DNA from: CAMDKS01 sp964402975
GTDB taxonomy: Bacteria; Bdellovibrionota_B; Oligoflexia; Oligoflexales; RGVZ01
Direction of reading: 5' to 3'
NCBI GenBank assembly: GCA_964402975.1
Contig: CAYOEM010000003.1
Coordinates: forward strand, 1 to 64,000
DNA: 64,000 bases
Of the stretch, positions 26,561 through 35,935 are shown piece after piece; the first letter of the stretch is position 1, and each line of letters begins with the position of its first letter. Both the position numbers and the translations under genes were made by a program. The notes under the pieces were generated by a model. That model searched no databases. It saw only the letters and a program-made list of their open reading frames with translations, and was not told the DNA's origin.

Positions 26561-27049
26561 ATGGCTCGTCGCCACGTAGTTGCAAAACGACAAGTGTTAC
26601 CTGATCCAAAGTTCAAGGATCCGGTCGTAACTAAGTTTATGAACTGTATGATGATCAACGGTAAGAAGTCGGCTTCAGAGAAGGCTTTCTACGGTGCGAT
26701 CGACATTATTGAAAGCAAAGGTGCTCAAGGTCTTGGTACATTTAAGAATGGGATCGAGCTATTCCATGCCGCCTTGGAAAACACCCGTCCTTTACTTGAG
26801 GTTAAAAGTCGCAGGGTTGGTGGTTCTAACTACCAAGTTCCTGTAGAGGTACGCCCTGAGCGTCGTCAGGCGCTTGCAATTCGCTGGTTGATTGAGTTTT
26901 CTCGTGAACGAGCTGGTCGTTCCATGCGTGAGAAGTTGGCTGCTGAGCTGGTTGATGCGGCGAATAAGCGTGGCGGAGCTATCAAGCGTCGTGAAGATGT
27001 TCACAAGATGGCAGAAGCCAATAAGGCGTTCGCCCACTTCCGCTGGTAA
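26561..27049 (+). CDS. rpsG: 30S ribosomal protein S7
   Basis: S7 nucleates assembly of the 30S head. The 162-residue protein starts M-A-R-R-H-V-V-A-K-R and carries G-G-S-N-Y-Q-V-P-V-E-V-R-P-E-R-R near 91-106, then R-E-D-V-H-K-M-A-E-A-N-K-A-F-A-H-F-R-W at the end. It lies 19 bases after rpsL behind AAGGAG. A clear terminator follows, so fusA may not be fully cotranscribed. Confidence 0.98.
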   Translation: MARRHVVAKRQVLPDPKFKDPVVTKFMNCMMINGKKSASEKAFYGAIDIIESKGAQGLGTFKNGIELFHAALENTRPLLEVKSRRVGGSNYQVPVEVRPERRQALAIRWLIEFSRERAGRSMREKLAAELVDAANKRGGAIKRREDVHKMAEANKAFAHFRW

Positions 27050-27079
27050 GACCTCTACGTTATGTATGAATAGACAATG

Positions 27080-27111
27080 GGGATTGAGTCGAAAGATTCA
27101 ATCCCTATTTT
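27080..27111 (+). terminator. terminator/attenuator between rpsG and fusA
   Basis: GGGATTGAGTC (27080-27090) pairs with GATTCAATCCC (27095-27105) around a GAAA tetraloop and is followed by TATTTT. A second stem, GTTAGC/GCTAAC (27112-27128), follows at once. Together they separate fusA expression from rpsLG. Confidence 0.75.
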
Positions 27112-27162
27112 GTTAGCTTTTTGCTAACCTCTCCGCTCCAAAAGTTATGAGGACGTCTTGCA

Positions 27163-29241
27163 ATGAGTGCAAAGCCAATTGATTTAAAAATGCTGCGTAA
27201 CATTGGCATTATGGCGCATATTGACGCCGGCAAAACCACGACTACGGAGCGTATTTTATTTTACACAGGTAAAATTCACCGGGTCGGCGAGGTCCACGAG
27301 GGGAACACAACGACAGACTGGATGATTCAGGAGCAGGAGCGGGGGATTACCATCACGGCGGCTGCCGTAACGTCGTTCTGGAAAAATCATCAAATCAACA
27401 TCATCGATACCCCGGGCCACGTGGATTTCACGATTGAAGTCGAACGTTCACTTAGAGTGCTCGACGGGGCTGTAGCTGTTTTTGATGGTGTGAGTGGCGT
27501 TGAACCTCAGTCCGAGACTGTTTGGCGACAAGCTAACAAATACAAGGTCCCCAGAATATGTTTCGTTAACAAGATGGACCGCGTTGGTGCTAATTTTGAA
27601 TCGTCAGTTGAGTCCATTCGTGAGCGTCTAGCGGCTAATCCCGTGCCATTTCAACTTCCAATTGGATCGGAAGATCAGTTCGCGGGGGTTATTGACCTCA
27701 TCCGCATGAAGGCTCTTGTGTGGGGTGTGGGTGATACTAAGGGCGACAAATGGGATGAGATAGATGTGCCGGAGAATCTGAAGGATGACGCTCTTCTTGC
27801 GCGCGAATTTTTAATCGAACAGGTGGCTAACTCTGACGACGTTCTTGCCGAAAAATATCTTTCTGGCGACGCGATATCAGAGTCAGATCTCAAGGCCGCG
27901 GCGAGACGCGGGGCGATTGATTTTAAGTTTGTTCCGGTATTTTGCGGTAGTGCTTTTAAGAATAAAGGCGTTCAGCCTCTGCTGGATGCTGTGCTTGATT
28001 ATCTGCCGTCGCCATTGGATCTGCCTGCTGTTGAAGGTATGGCGGTAGACGATGAAGACAAGAAGCTTATTCGTAAACGTACGCCAGATGATCACTTTTC
28101 TGGTCTGGCTTTTAAGATCATGAGTGATCCCTTCGTTGGGCAATTGACGTATGTGAGAATTTATTCTGGGAAAATTTCGGTGGGAGAAGTCGTTCTTAAC
28201 ACTAGGACCGATAAAAAGGAGCGGATAGCGAAAATCTTACGTATGCAGGCCAACGATCGTGAGGAACTAGAAACTGCCGCCGCCGGAGAGATTGTTGCCA
28301 TAGCTGGATTTAAGGGGATAGCGACCGGTGATACCGTCTGTGATCATCGACATCCTATTCGTTATGAGAGTGTTGTATTCCCTGAGCCCGTGATCTCAAT
28401 AGCCATTGAAGCCAAGAGCTCTGCGGATACGGACAAGCTTCAGAAATCACTTGAGCGCTTACAAAATGAGGATCCATCATTCCGGGTGAGTTTTAATCCT
28501 GAGACTGGTCAGACGTTGTTGTCAGGAATGGGTGAATTACATCTAGAGATTATTGTCGACAGGCTCTTAAGGGAGTTTAAAGTTGATTGTAACGTGGGTA
28601 ATCCTCAGGTGAGTTACCGGGAGACGATATCTGGTGAGGGTAAAGTTGAGGAGACGCATCGCAGAGAAGGTGCTGGTGTTAATCAGTTCGCTTACGTTGC
28701 TTTAGAGTTTGGTCCGGGGCCGAAAGAGGGTGGGCTACAGTTTGAGAATAAGGTTAAGGAAGCGAAACTACCTAAACAGTATGTTGATCAGGTCAAGAAA
28801 GGTCTGGAAGAGGCTCTTTTGGCCGGCCCGATCGCCGGATTTCCAATGGTCGGCGTCAAGGCGCGGCTCGTAGATGGAAAATTTGACCCCGCCATACCAG
28901 ATCCAAATGCGTTCAAAGTTGCAGCCGGTATGGGTCTCAGACGCGGTCTGCGCGAGGCGGGACCACTTCTGCTGGAGCCGGTTATGGCGCTCGAGGTTCT
29001 TGTTCCGGAAGATTACCTGTCAAACGTCATGACCGATTTGAATAGTCGCCGGGCTCAGGTCAATAATGTCACCATGAAGGGGCATTTGCAGTGTGTTGAG
29101 GCCACAGCCGCACTGTCTGAGATGTTTGGGTACTCAACTCAGTTGAGATCTATCAGTCAGGGGCGAGCGACATTTACAATGCGTTTTGCGAGCTACGAAC
29201 AGGTATCTTCGCAAACGTTGCGACGTATTACGGGTCAATGA
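27163..29241 (+). CDS. fusA: elongation factor G
   Basis: EF-G drives translocation on the ribosome using GTP. The 692-residue protein has the P-loop A-H-I-D-A-G-K-T near 19-26, R-G-I-T-I near 62, D-T-P-G-H near 85 and N-K-M-D near 139, followed by domains II-V with the usual G-M-G-E-L-H-L-E block. The ATG lies after GAGGA. No tuf or rpsJ follows it, unlike the classic str-S10 arrangement; a convergent gene begins 41 bases later. Confidence 0.98.
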   Translation: MSAKPIDLKMLRNIGIMAHIDAGKTTTTERILFYTGKIHRVGEVHEGNTTTDWMIQEQERGITITAAAVTSFWKNHQINIIDTPGHVDFTIEVERSLRVLDGAVAVFDGVSGVEPQSETVWRQANKYKVPRICFVNKMDRVGANFESSVESIRERLAANPVPFQLPIGSEDQFAGVIDLIRMKALVWGVGDTKGDKWDEIDVPENLKDDALLAREFLIEQVANSDDVLAEKYLSGDAISESDLKAAARRGAIDFKFVPVFCGSAFKNKGVQPLLDAVLDYLPSPLDLPAVEGMAVDDEDKKLIRKRTPDDHFSGLAFKIMSDPFVGQLTYVRIYSGKISVGEVVLNTRTDKKERIAKILRMQANDREELETAAAGEIVAIAGFKGIATGDTVCDHRHPIRYESVVFPEPVISIAIEAKSSADTDKLQKSLERLQNEDPSFRVSFNPETGQTLLSGMGELHLEIIVDRLLREFKVDCNVGNPQVSYRETISGEGKVEETHRREGAGVNQFAYVALEFGPGPKEGGLQFENKVKEAKLPKQYVDQVKKGLEEALLAGPIAGFPMVGVKARLVDGKFDPAIPDPNAFKVAAGMGLRRGLREAGPLLLEPVMALEVLVPEDYLSNVMTDLNSRRAQVNNVTMKGHLQCVEATAALSEMFGYSTQLRSISQGRATFTMRFASYEQVSSQTLRRITGQ

Positions 29242-29282
29242 TCGAGTTTGTTCGGGCAGCTCCTTTAAAGAGGGATGCATCT

Positions 29283-30263
29283 CTAAAAGCTATAACCAAG
29301 TAGCCCGCTGATTCCCCCAGTATGCACAATGAGGATGCGGCCTTTGAGGTTTTGTCCTTTGATCAGATCGAAAGCCCTTGCAAATAATTTGGCGCTATAA
29401 ACGGGATCTGTGAGAATGCCCTGCTCTCGAGCCATGGACTTTATGAAATTAAACAGCTCGGTACTTGTGGCGCCGTAAGATCTTGGACTTAAAGGTCTAT
29501 AGACTCTGACCGAAGATGACACGTAATCCCAGGTCACGCCCGTGACCGGCGTGACCCAGCTACGAAAGGCATATTGTATCTGCTCGTCAAAGCCAGCCAT
29601 CTGGATGACGTGCAGCTTTATCGATTTAGCCGCGGCTGTTTCTGCCGCAAATAAGCCGGCAGCAAGACACGCAGCACTGAGACCTGTTCCTGAATCAATG
29701 AAAATATGCGCGGGCACACCTCCGTTCGGCCATTCAAGTCTTGGCCTCAGGACGTCGTTGGCAAGGGTTAGTCCGCCTTTTACAGCCGCTTGGCAACCGC
29801 CACCTTCTTCTAAGATGAGGACCTTTGCTCCGCTAAGCTCGTAAGTTCTTGCCATCTCCTGCATACGTGCCGAGATGGATTTTTTATCGTTTCGCTGAAC
29901 AATAATCAGTCGCTCCGGTGGAATGGCTGTTCGGATAATTAAACGGTTACCGCGTGGGGCCTGCGAGTCGTCTGCATGATCGTCCACGGCAAATGCAGTG
30001 ACAATGATCCCAGCCTCTCGGCAAAGTACGGCCGCCGCCGCAATGCTGTTACTGTTAATTCCCCCAGTGCAAATGACATGAGTGATGGATTCTGCGAGGC
30101 AATATTCAATGATGGATGAAAATTTTCGGTACTTAGTACCCCAGAATCCGCCGAGCTCATCATCTCTTAGGGTCCAAATACTTCTGTCTGAGGAGTTTGA
30201 GATCCCAAGAGGCCCACTTGCTTGGAGTTGTGTTAGGCGTGACTGAAGTTCAAAATGAATCAT
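29283..30263 (-). CDS. PLP-dependent ACC deaminase / D-cysteine desulfhydrase family enzyme
   Basis: A 326-residue fold-type II PLP enzyme. The Schiff-base lysine lies in G-T-K44-Y-R-K-F, where family members read G-N-K-x-R-K, so the usual Asn is Thr here. I-C-T-G-G-I-N-S-N near 64-72 matches the substrate-carboxylate loop, and D-S-G-T-G and H-T-G-G form the phosphate and C-terminal motifs. The family breaks C-S or C-N bonds of small amino acids (D-cysteine, ACC); which one is used here cannot be read. Its ATG overlaps the stop of the upstream outer-membrane-type gene by one base (TAATG), so the two are coupled, an unusual pairing. Confidence 0.82.
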   Translation of the reverse strand: MIHFELQSRLTQLQASGPLGISNSSDRSIWTLRDDELGGFWGTKYRKFSSIIEYCLAESITHVICTGGINSNSIAAAAVLCREAGIIVTAFAVDDHADDSQAPRGNRLIIRTAIPPERLIIVQRNDKKSISARMQEMARTYELSGAKVLILEEGGGCQAAVKGGLTLANDVLRPRLEWPNGGVPAHIFIDSGTGLSAACLAAGLFAAETAAAKSIKLHVIQMAGFDEQIQYAFRSWVTPVTGVTWDYVSSSVRVYRPLSPRSYGATSTELFNFIKSMAREQGILTDPVYSAKLFARAFDLIKGQNLKGRILIVHTGGISGLLGYSF

Positions 30264-31270
30264 TACTGGGCGCGTGAGACGTCTATTTTGAAAATCCCAC
30301 CCTCTTTCCGGCCTCGAAGGCTTGATGAATTGCGTGACAGTTCGTACGCATAGCCCGTTAAAAATCGGTAACGAAGTCCTTGCTGCTTTCCAAAAGCCAT
30401 TTCGAAGTACCCGGTTTTTGTTTTTGTTAGCGTCACAGATGAAGCCAGTCCCGATTTATTGATGTCATATTCAAACTTGAAGGCATACGCACTTGCCTCG
30501 CCTTGATATCCAACCTCAGCGGCTGAGCCTGACGTTAACTCATGAAGACCTGCGCTAATCAACTCCGATTCTTTCACCTTTAACTTTGTGCCTATGAATA
30601 GTTTCTCGCCCACCGCCAAGCGGATGGGTAATGTCAAATCAGTCTCTAGCAGGTCAGATTTATTCGTGATGCTATACTCTAGACCAGCGTGTACCGGATG
30701 ATTGAGAAGCTGTAGCCCAAAGATCTTTTTGTTGTACTCTGTGGACTGAGACGTGTCGGGAGATGTAGTGCCGGACTGCACATAGTCACGTTTTTCTGGT
30801 ACCCACTCAGTTCGCATACCAACCCATAGCCAATTTTTTGGCTTTATGGATATAGTCCCTGAAATTGGAGTCGCGCCGCCATCATCAAGATATAGATCGG
30901 CCTGAGAACGAGGAATTGCCGGTGAATAATAGTCCGTGTTTTTTGTGTCAGCTTCGAGCTCAACTCCAAACCCCAGGGAAATACGGCCGTTTTGGATCAA
31001 AGTATTATAATCCAAACCAAGCTTTGCATCTGCAGAGTATTCGGCAGCAAAAGCCTTAGCGCCATCCCGTGTGAGCGTCGTTCTAGATTTAAACTCACTG
31101 TAATACAAATGAAAATCGAGAAGTGATGTCGTAAAAGGCTTATTTGGTGTAGCTTTCACGTCAAGTCCAAAAAGCCAAGTCGGATATTTAATGGTCTCGC
31201 TTTGTCCGAGTAGGGGGGTGGCGATCCAACACGCGATGATCAAAATAGTATGCTTTGTTTTTAACGTCAT
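30263..31270 (-). CDS. probable outer-membrane beta-barrel protein, paralogue A
   Basis: A 335-residue protein with a signal peptide (about 1-22, ending L-L-G-Q). Its mature part is rich in alternating polar/hydrophobic strands, Tyr, Thr, Ser and Gly, as in outer-membrane barrels. It is clearly a paralogue of the adjacent 403-residue protein: both have P-T-W-L-(F/Y)-G-L, (H/F)-G-(L/F)-E-Y-S-I-x-N-K, F-E-Y-D or Y-E-Y-D, K-S-G, T-K-T-G and a K-E-G-G ending. The C-terminal residue is Gln rather than the Phe preferred by the BAM machinery. The ATG follows AGAGGATG. Function unknown; barrel topology is inference from composition. Confidence 0.65.
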   Translation of the reverse strand: MTLKTKHTILIIACWIATPLLGQSETIKYPTWLFGLDVKATPNKPFTTSLLDFHLYYSEFKSRTTLTRDGAKAFAAEYSADAKLGLDYNTLIQNGRISLGFGVELEADTKNTDYYSPAIPRSQADLYLDDGGATPISGTISIKPKNWLWVGMRTEWVPEKRDYVQSGTTSPDTSQSTEYNKKIFGLQLLNHPVHAGLEYSITNKSDLLETDLTLPIRLAVGEKLFIGTKLKVKESELISAGLHELTSGSAAEVGYQGEASAYAFKFEYDINKSGLASSVTLTKTKTGYFEMAFGKQQGLRYRFLTGYAYELSRNSSSLRGRKEGGIFKIDVSRAQ

Positions 31271-31343
31271 CTATTCATCCTCTTGTGTTAAATCTCTTTA
31301 TGGATCTTGGTGCTATCCAGCAGTCAAAAGGCGCTCATCTTGG

Positions 31344-32555
31344 TCACTGGGCTATGGCAACCCTGAGTTGCAAAACTCCGCCTTCCTTCGTGGCGGCCGG
31401 TGCGCCGGTGTCTTTTTTCGTGTCGACAAGATAGCCAGTAGCAATCCCGAAGCGCATGCCGATTTGCGAGCCAAAATTCAAGACAACAGTCCCTGTTTTA
31501 GTTTTGACCGTAGTCACATTGGCTTCCGATCCAGATTTTTCTAGGTCGTACTCATATTGAAACACAAATGCGTTTGCTGCGCCTTGAATGCCTGTTTCAA
31601 GTAGATGGTAAGTCTTACTCGACTTGCCTGAGGAGGAAAAGTCCTTGTCTGTTTCATGTCCAACGGAGCCTCCAATGAAAAATCGGTCTGTTAAAGCCAA
31701 ACGCATCGGAACATCCCAGCGTGTTATCGTGTCATCCTTTTTATTTTGGATTGAGTATTCAAATCCGAAGTGAGCTGGATAGCCACGGTATTCAAGCCCC
31801 ACCACTTGAGTGGAGTTTTCAGAGCGCAAGGTAGCTTTTTCTGTACCGGTGCTGCTCTTGGATTCGACTTTGATATAATCGCGCGCCCAACTGTTTTTCG
31901 CGCCGATCCAAATTCCGGGAGCAGCTTGAAGCGAGATGACTGCTCCAAGTTCTGGTATATCAGCGCCGGACTGATAGGTCGACTTGGCGGTGCTGTTTGA
32001 TGTGATGACACTGGTTTCGTAGTCCGTGCGGCCCCTAACAAGAATTCCATCGACCTTAAAGAATAATTTTTGCGATTTCATGATACTGCCATATGAAACC
32101 TTCGTGGCTAAAACTGTAGTTTTCACGTTGAGCTTCGTGCTAATTCCAGCGATCGAGGATTTGAGTCGCTGTTTGTCTTGCCCGTAGGCTACGTCAAACG
32201 ATGCGAGAGAATTTTCAAATATTTCGGCGGGTGTCGCTGTTAGCTGTAGCCCATACAGCCAAGTCGGTGCAGCGTAATATCCCTTTTTAGCTGGATAAAG
32301 GTTATCCGTTGGCGTCTCAGAGGCGTTTTGGGCTTGTTCTGTGGTCGTGTCTGTGTCAGTGGCTGAAGCGTCAGGGGCTGGCGGCTTTTCCACGGCAGGC
32401 TTTTTGATTTTGGCTGGTATTTTATTTGGCTTAGAGGCGGCTTTTTTTTGTTTCAGATCGGCCGGATTGGGTGAGGTGCTAGTGGTTTCAGTTTCGGCAA
32501 GAGACGTTGGGCTGACGAAAACAAGGATCATAAATATCAAGACCTGGTGGAGCAT
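31344..32555 (-). CDS. probable outer-membrane beta-barrel protein, paralogue B with low-complexity linker
   Basis: A 403-residue paralogue of the next gene downstream. After a signal peptide (1-20) comes a segment of about 70 residues rich in Thr, Pro, Lys and Ala, which the paralogue lacks and which could cross or bind the cell wall. The shared domain begins at P-T-W-L-Y-G-L near residue 96 and ends K-E-G-G-V...A-I-A-Q. Within the shared part, the strand-turn pattern and conserved Tyr/Gly suggest a barrel. The ATG follows AAAGGAA. It lies 73 bases before paralogue A on the same strand, so a tandem duplication and one transcript are likely. Confidence 0.65.
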   Translation of the reverse strand: MLHQVLIFMILVFVSPTSLAETETTSTSPNPADLKQKKAASKPNKIPAKIKKPAVEKPPAPDASATDTDTTTEQAQNASETPTDNLYPAKKGYYAAPTWLYGLQLTATPAEIFENSLASFDVAYGQDKQRLKSSIAGISTKLNVKTTVLATKVSYGSIMKSQKLFFKVDGILVRGRTDYETSVITSNSTAKSTYQSGADIPELGAVISLQAAPGIWIGAKNSWARDYIKVESKSSTGTEKATLRSENSTQVVGLEYRGYPAHFGFEYSIQNKKDDTITRWDVPMRLALTDRFFIGGSVGHETDKDFSSSGKSSKTYHLLETGIQGAANAFVFQYEYDLEKSGSEANVTTVKTKTGTVVLNFGSQIGMRFGIATGYLVDTKKDTGAPAATKEGGVLQLRVAIAQ

Positions 32556-32717
32556 GCCGGTTCCTTTGCTTTAGAACATTACAAAACGAAAATTCGTTGA
32601 TGCTTGTCCGGTATTATCGAAGTTTGACTATGTATTAGCAACTGTGAAAGCAACCCTGGGGTCATAGAGGTCCAGAGGCCGACCAGTGATTTTAATGATG
32701 TGGTTTGGCAGACAGAA

Positions 32718-32794
32718 TGGTGCGGGTACGCTGACTCGAACAGCGGACCTCCACGATGTCAACGTGGCGCTCTAACCAACTGAGCTATACCCGC
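32718..32794 (-). tRNA. tRNA-Val (GAC)
   Basis: Reading the minus strand, the acceptor GCGGGTA pairs with TACCCGC, the anticodon loop is TTGACAT (GAC), the T-loop is TTCGAGT, and CCA is encoded. It lies 90 bases downstream of the SpoU methyltransferase on the same strand. Confidence 0.96.
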
Positions 32795-32884
32795 AAACAG
32801 ATAAGAGACGGTTTATAGACCGGGGGGGATGTATCTGTCAAGGAATGAAATAACGGCACTAGCACAAAGAAAAAATGTTTTTTT

Positions 32885-33766
32885 TCAGCTAGTTGCGTCG
32901 TTTCGGGGAAACCCATGCTGGCGGTGGTATTCGCCCAAAATGAGGGCTGCCGCAACCCCCACGTTGAGGCTATCAACGGCTCCCGATCCTGGTATGGAGA
33001 TAAGACCCTGGGAGTTTTTTCTGGCGTCAGCGGAAAGCCCCTTGGCCTCATTGCCGAATACGATAGCGGTTCGCTTGGGAAGTAAGCCTGCATCCCCTTT
33101 ATCGTATAATTTTACTCTGCCTTGCATGGCGGTACCCAGAACCCTGACGTCGCGATGGCGTAGTTCTGCGGCAATAACGTTGAATGACGGCGCACACATT
33201 ATTTCTACGCTCTCTCCGCCCCCTTCCGCCGTTCTCATGAGCGCGGCTGACGGTTTGTAGGTTTTTTCGCCGGGCAGAATGATAAATCGACAACCAAAGT
33301 TTGCGGCACTGCGTACAATCGCGCCTACATTATGGGGATTTTCCACATCTTCAAGAATGAGGGCTAAAAGAGGCCCATCTGGATCCTGCTCCAGCATGCG
33401 AAGAAACCCGTCCCAACCTAATGGAGGTTTTCGCTTAGCCAAAATACAAATACCTTCATGATGGCTACTGCCCGCGATTTTATCGAGATCAGCGGCTGAT
33501 ACGATATGGTAAGCCTTTCGTCGACGTGCGCATGATTTGATGAGTTCCACGCAGCGCTCGGCCCTGGTCTCGACCAAGTAAACCCTAATGATGTCTTCGG
33601 CCCTGGTTTCATAGAGCTTCATACAGGCGTTGAACCCACAAAGTTTTATCTCGTCTGGGCTGCCCTTGCCGCGGTTGGCTTCCTGGAAACCCCCGACTGG
33701 AGGGCGGGGCCGCTTTAAATCCGTGGGGGTAGAACGCTTCTTGGGTGGTTGCCTTTGTGTGCTCAT
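32885..33766 (-). CDS. SpoU/TrmH-family RNA 2'-O-methyltransferase
   Basis: A 293-residue methyltransferase with a basic N-terminal tail of about 40 residues, a SpoU substrate-binding domain (about 44-110) and the knotted catalytic domain. The three SpoU motifs are visible: E-N-P-H-N-V-G-A-I-V-R-S-A, F-G-N-E-A-K-G-L, and I-P-G-S-G...S-L-N-V-G-V-A-A. It should methylate a ribose 2'-OH in rRNA or tRNA with SAM; the site is unknown, and its architecture recalls E. coli YfiF. It is divergent from rlmI and upstream of a tRNA-Val. The protein is distinct from the RlmB-type protein at 11 kb. Confidence 0.85.
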   Translation of the reverse strand: MSTQRQPPKKRSTPTDLKRPRPPVGGFQEANRGKGSPDEIKLCGFNACMKLYETRAEDIIRVYLVETRAERCVELIKSCARRRKAYHIVSAADLDKIAGSSHHEGICILAKRKPPLGWDGFLRMLEQDPDGPLLALILEDVENPHNVGAIVRSAANFGCRFIILPGEKTYKPSAALMRTAEGGGESVEIMCAPSFNVIAAELRHRDVRVLGTAMQGRVKLYDKGDAGLLPKRTAIVFGNEAKGLSADARKNSQGLISIPGSGAVDSLNVGVAAALILGEYHRQHGFPRNDATS

Positions 33767-33879
33767 GGCGATCCTCGGCTATGCCAACGTAAAAATGGAG
33801 GCTTGTAGTCCTCCGGCGGTAGATACATCGTTTTGAAATAGCCCTCAATCGTTTTTATAGTATTTAAAGGGTTTTTTAA

Positions 33880-33908
33880 TTGAATTAAGCAAAAGCTCTT
33901 GCTATACG
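33880..33908 (+). promoter_or_regulatory. candidate promoter of rlmI
   Basis: TTGAAT (33880-33885) and TATACG (33903-33908) are spaced by 17 bases, about 70 bases before the rlmI start in the 211-base divergent gap. Confidence 0.45.
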
Positions 33909-33977
33909 GGGGCTCCCGGAAAAGAGCCAAGGCTTCTCAATGCCTGTCTCTACCTGGTCCTTAGAGGAGGGCCTGTT

Positions 33978-35150
33978 ATGGCAAGTCTACCGATCGTTCG
34001 TATGAAAACTCCGAAAAAATTCTCCCATCCCTGGGTCTTTCAGAAGATGGTGGAGCGTGCCACGGGCGATTCAAGGCCAAAGAATGGCAGTGTCGTAGAC
34101 TTGGTCAATCCCGACGGAGCGTGGGTGGGGCGTGGGTTGTACAACGGTCACTCCCGAATCGCCGTCCGTATTCTTACCGAGAATGACCATGAGGATATCA
34201 ACGAAGATTTTTTTCTCGACCGCTTTCGAAGGGCGTTGCAACTAAGAAAAGATATTCTGAAATTAGATGCTGTCACGGATGCCTACCGTATAGTTCATTC
34301 CGAGGCTGATGGGTTGAGTGGTTTAGTTATCGACCGATTTGGGGATCTCATCGTCATCGAATATTTTTCAAGTGGTATGTATCGATTACATAAGACCATC
34401 GAGGCTGCATTAAGACGCTTCTTTCCGCAGGCACATTTTTACTTCTTCGCCGAAGAGCATGTGCAGAAGCAGGAATCGATTGATATTCGAAGTCCTGCCA
34501 AGCCTGAGCCTGTCATCATCCACGAGCATGGACTGAAGTTCCAGGTGGCTCCAGGGTCGAAACACAAGACAGGATTTTTTTGCGACCAACGAGACAATCG
34601 TAAGCTCTTGACGGAGTTAAGTCGAGGTGGGCGAGTCCTGGACATTTGTTGTAATAGCGGCGGATTCGCTATTTATGCCAAAGCTCTTGCCAAAGCGAGT
34701 GAGGTCGTCGGCCTAGATCTTGACGAGGATGTCATTGAACTCGCTAAGAAGAATGCTGCACTCAATCAAGCTGACATCAGATTTGTACATGCTGATTTAT
34801 TCCCATGGACGCGTGAGGCAGCACAAAAAAAACAGACGTGGGACACAGTAATTTTGGATCCGGCGAAGCAAACTAGAAGTAAAGAGGATGTTTCGACTGC
34901 GCTTAAAAAATATTGTGACATGAACCGACAAGCTCTTAGCGTGGTAAAACCCGGTGGTCTTTTTGTTACATTCTCCTGTACCGGCCTTGTCAGTGAGGAT
35001 GAATTTTTGGAGTCTGTGCGACGTGGTGCGTTTCAGGCGCAGAGGCAGGTTCAGATTTTTAAAGTCACAGGTGCTGCGAGTGATCATCCGCACTTGGTTA
35101 ATGTGCCAGAAAGTCGTTACCTAAAAGCATTATGGGCCAGAGTTTGGTGA
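33978..35150 (+). CDS. rlmI: 23S rRNA m5C methyltransferase RlmI-type
   Basis: A 390-residue SAM-dependent enzyme of the RlmI (YccW) family, which in E. coli makes m5C1962 in 23S rRNA. It has an N-terminal PUA-like domain (about 1-75), a central EEHVQ-containing region, and a Rossmann domain with D-I-C-C-N-S-G-G-F near 218-226, the D-P-A-K motif, and a catalytic cysteine C334 in F-S-C-T-G. The ATG follows TTAGAGGAGG. A Methyltransf_16-type gene begins three bases after its stop. Specificity is by family analogy. Confidence 0.85.
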   Translation: MASLPIVRMKTPKKFSHPWVFQKMVERATGDSRPKNGSVVDLVNPDGAWVGRGLYNGHSRIAVRILTENDHEDINEDFFLDRFRRALQLRKDILKLDAVTDAYRIVHSEADGLSGLVIDRFGDLIVIEYFSSGMYRLHKTIEAALRRFFPQAHFYFFAEEHVQKQESIDIRSPAKPEPVIIHEHGLKFQVAPGSKHKTGFFCDQRDNRKLLTELSRGGRVLDICCNSGGFAIYAKALAKASEVVGLDLDEDVIELAKKNAALNQADIRFVHADLFPWTREAAQKKQTWDTVILDPAKQTRSKEDVSTALKKYCDMNRQALSVVKPGGLFVTFSCTGLVSEDEFLESVRRGAFQAQRQVQIFKVTGAASDHPHLVNVPESRYLKALWARVW

Positions 35151-35153
35151 CGA

Positions 35154-35921
35154 ATGCCAGTACAAATCGCGTCGACGGGCGTAGAAGATCATCCGCTAGC
35201 TGAGCTTACATACGTGACCGAAACCGCTGCGTGGCGAGTCGCGGGAGAGAATCTTCAACTCACAACGTTGAAAAATGTGGAGGCATCGATCGACCAAGTT
35301 ATTGACTGGCTCGATATGAAAGGTTACGCGCCAGATCAAATAGAAAACTTAGCCCCATATTTTGGCGTAGTTTGGCCGGCTTCTCTAGCTCTTTGCGCAT
35401 ATTTGGACCAAGCTGACATCAAGCGCCGAATTCGTGGTCGTTCTGTGGTTGAGCTTGGATGTGGTCTTGGATTGCCCGCAATGATTTGTAGCCGAGCTGG
35501 CGGTGATTGTACTGTGGTGGACAGCCATCCAAGTGTGCCGTCTTTTTTGCGATTAAACGTCTCTCAAAATGAGCCCTTGAATCTAATATTTGAGTCACCG
35601 GAAGATCTTGTCGCAGAATGTAAAACAAAAGGTAAAGTTTTCGATTGGGTGATTGCAAGTGACGTTCTTTATGATCGTTCCATGGCAGCTGGTTTTGCCG
35701 ATATCATCTCTGTGATAGCTAGCTCGGATGCCACATGTGTTGTTACCGATCCCGGTCGAGCCTACGTTAACGAGTTCGTGAGCGCCATGCGGGCGCAAGG
35801 TTGGGCGGACGATTTCGTTGTCTGGTCGGTACCCGCCGGTTCTAGCCCTAGAGGCAAAGAGACCGACGTCTTCGTCATGGTATTTCGACGTAATAAAAAC
35901 CAAGAACAAAGTAGCAGATAA
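35154..35921 (+). CDS. class I SAM-dependent methyltransferase (Methyltransf_16 / NNMT-like)
   Basis: A 255-residue Rossmann methyltransferase. Motif I is V-V-E-L-G-C-G-L-G-L-P near 98-108, the acidic residue after beta-2 is in V-V-D-S-H-P, and D-W-V-I-A-S-D-V-L-Y near 163-172 marks the post-I region. These are the features of the METTL21/ETFB-lysine methyltransferase group, whose known members methylate protein lysines. It is therefore a candidate protein lysine methyltransferase; the substrate is unknown. It starts three bases after rlmI and probably shares its transcript. A minus-strand tRNA-Val follows 14 bases downstream. Confidence 0.75.
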   Translation: MPVQIASTGVEDHPLAELTYVTETAAWRVAGENLQLTTLKNVEASIDQVIDWLDMKGYAPDQIENLAPYFGVVWPASLALCAYLDQADIKRRIRGRSVVELGCGLGLPAMICSRAGGDCTVVDSHPSVPSFLRLNVSQNEPLNLIFESPEDLVAECKTKGKVFDWVIASDVLYDRSMAAGFADIISVIASSDATCVVTDPGRAYVNEFVSAMRAQGWADDFVVWSVPAGSSPRGKETDVFVMVFRRNKNQEQSSR

Positions 35922-35935
35922 TTTTTTAAGGAAAC

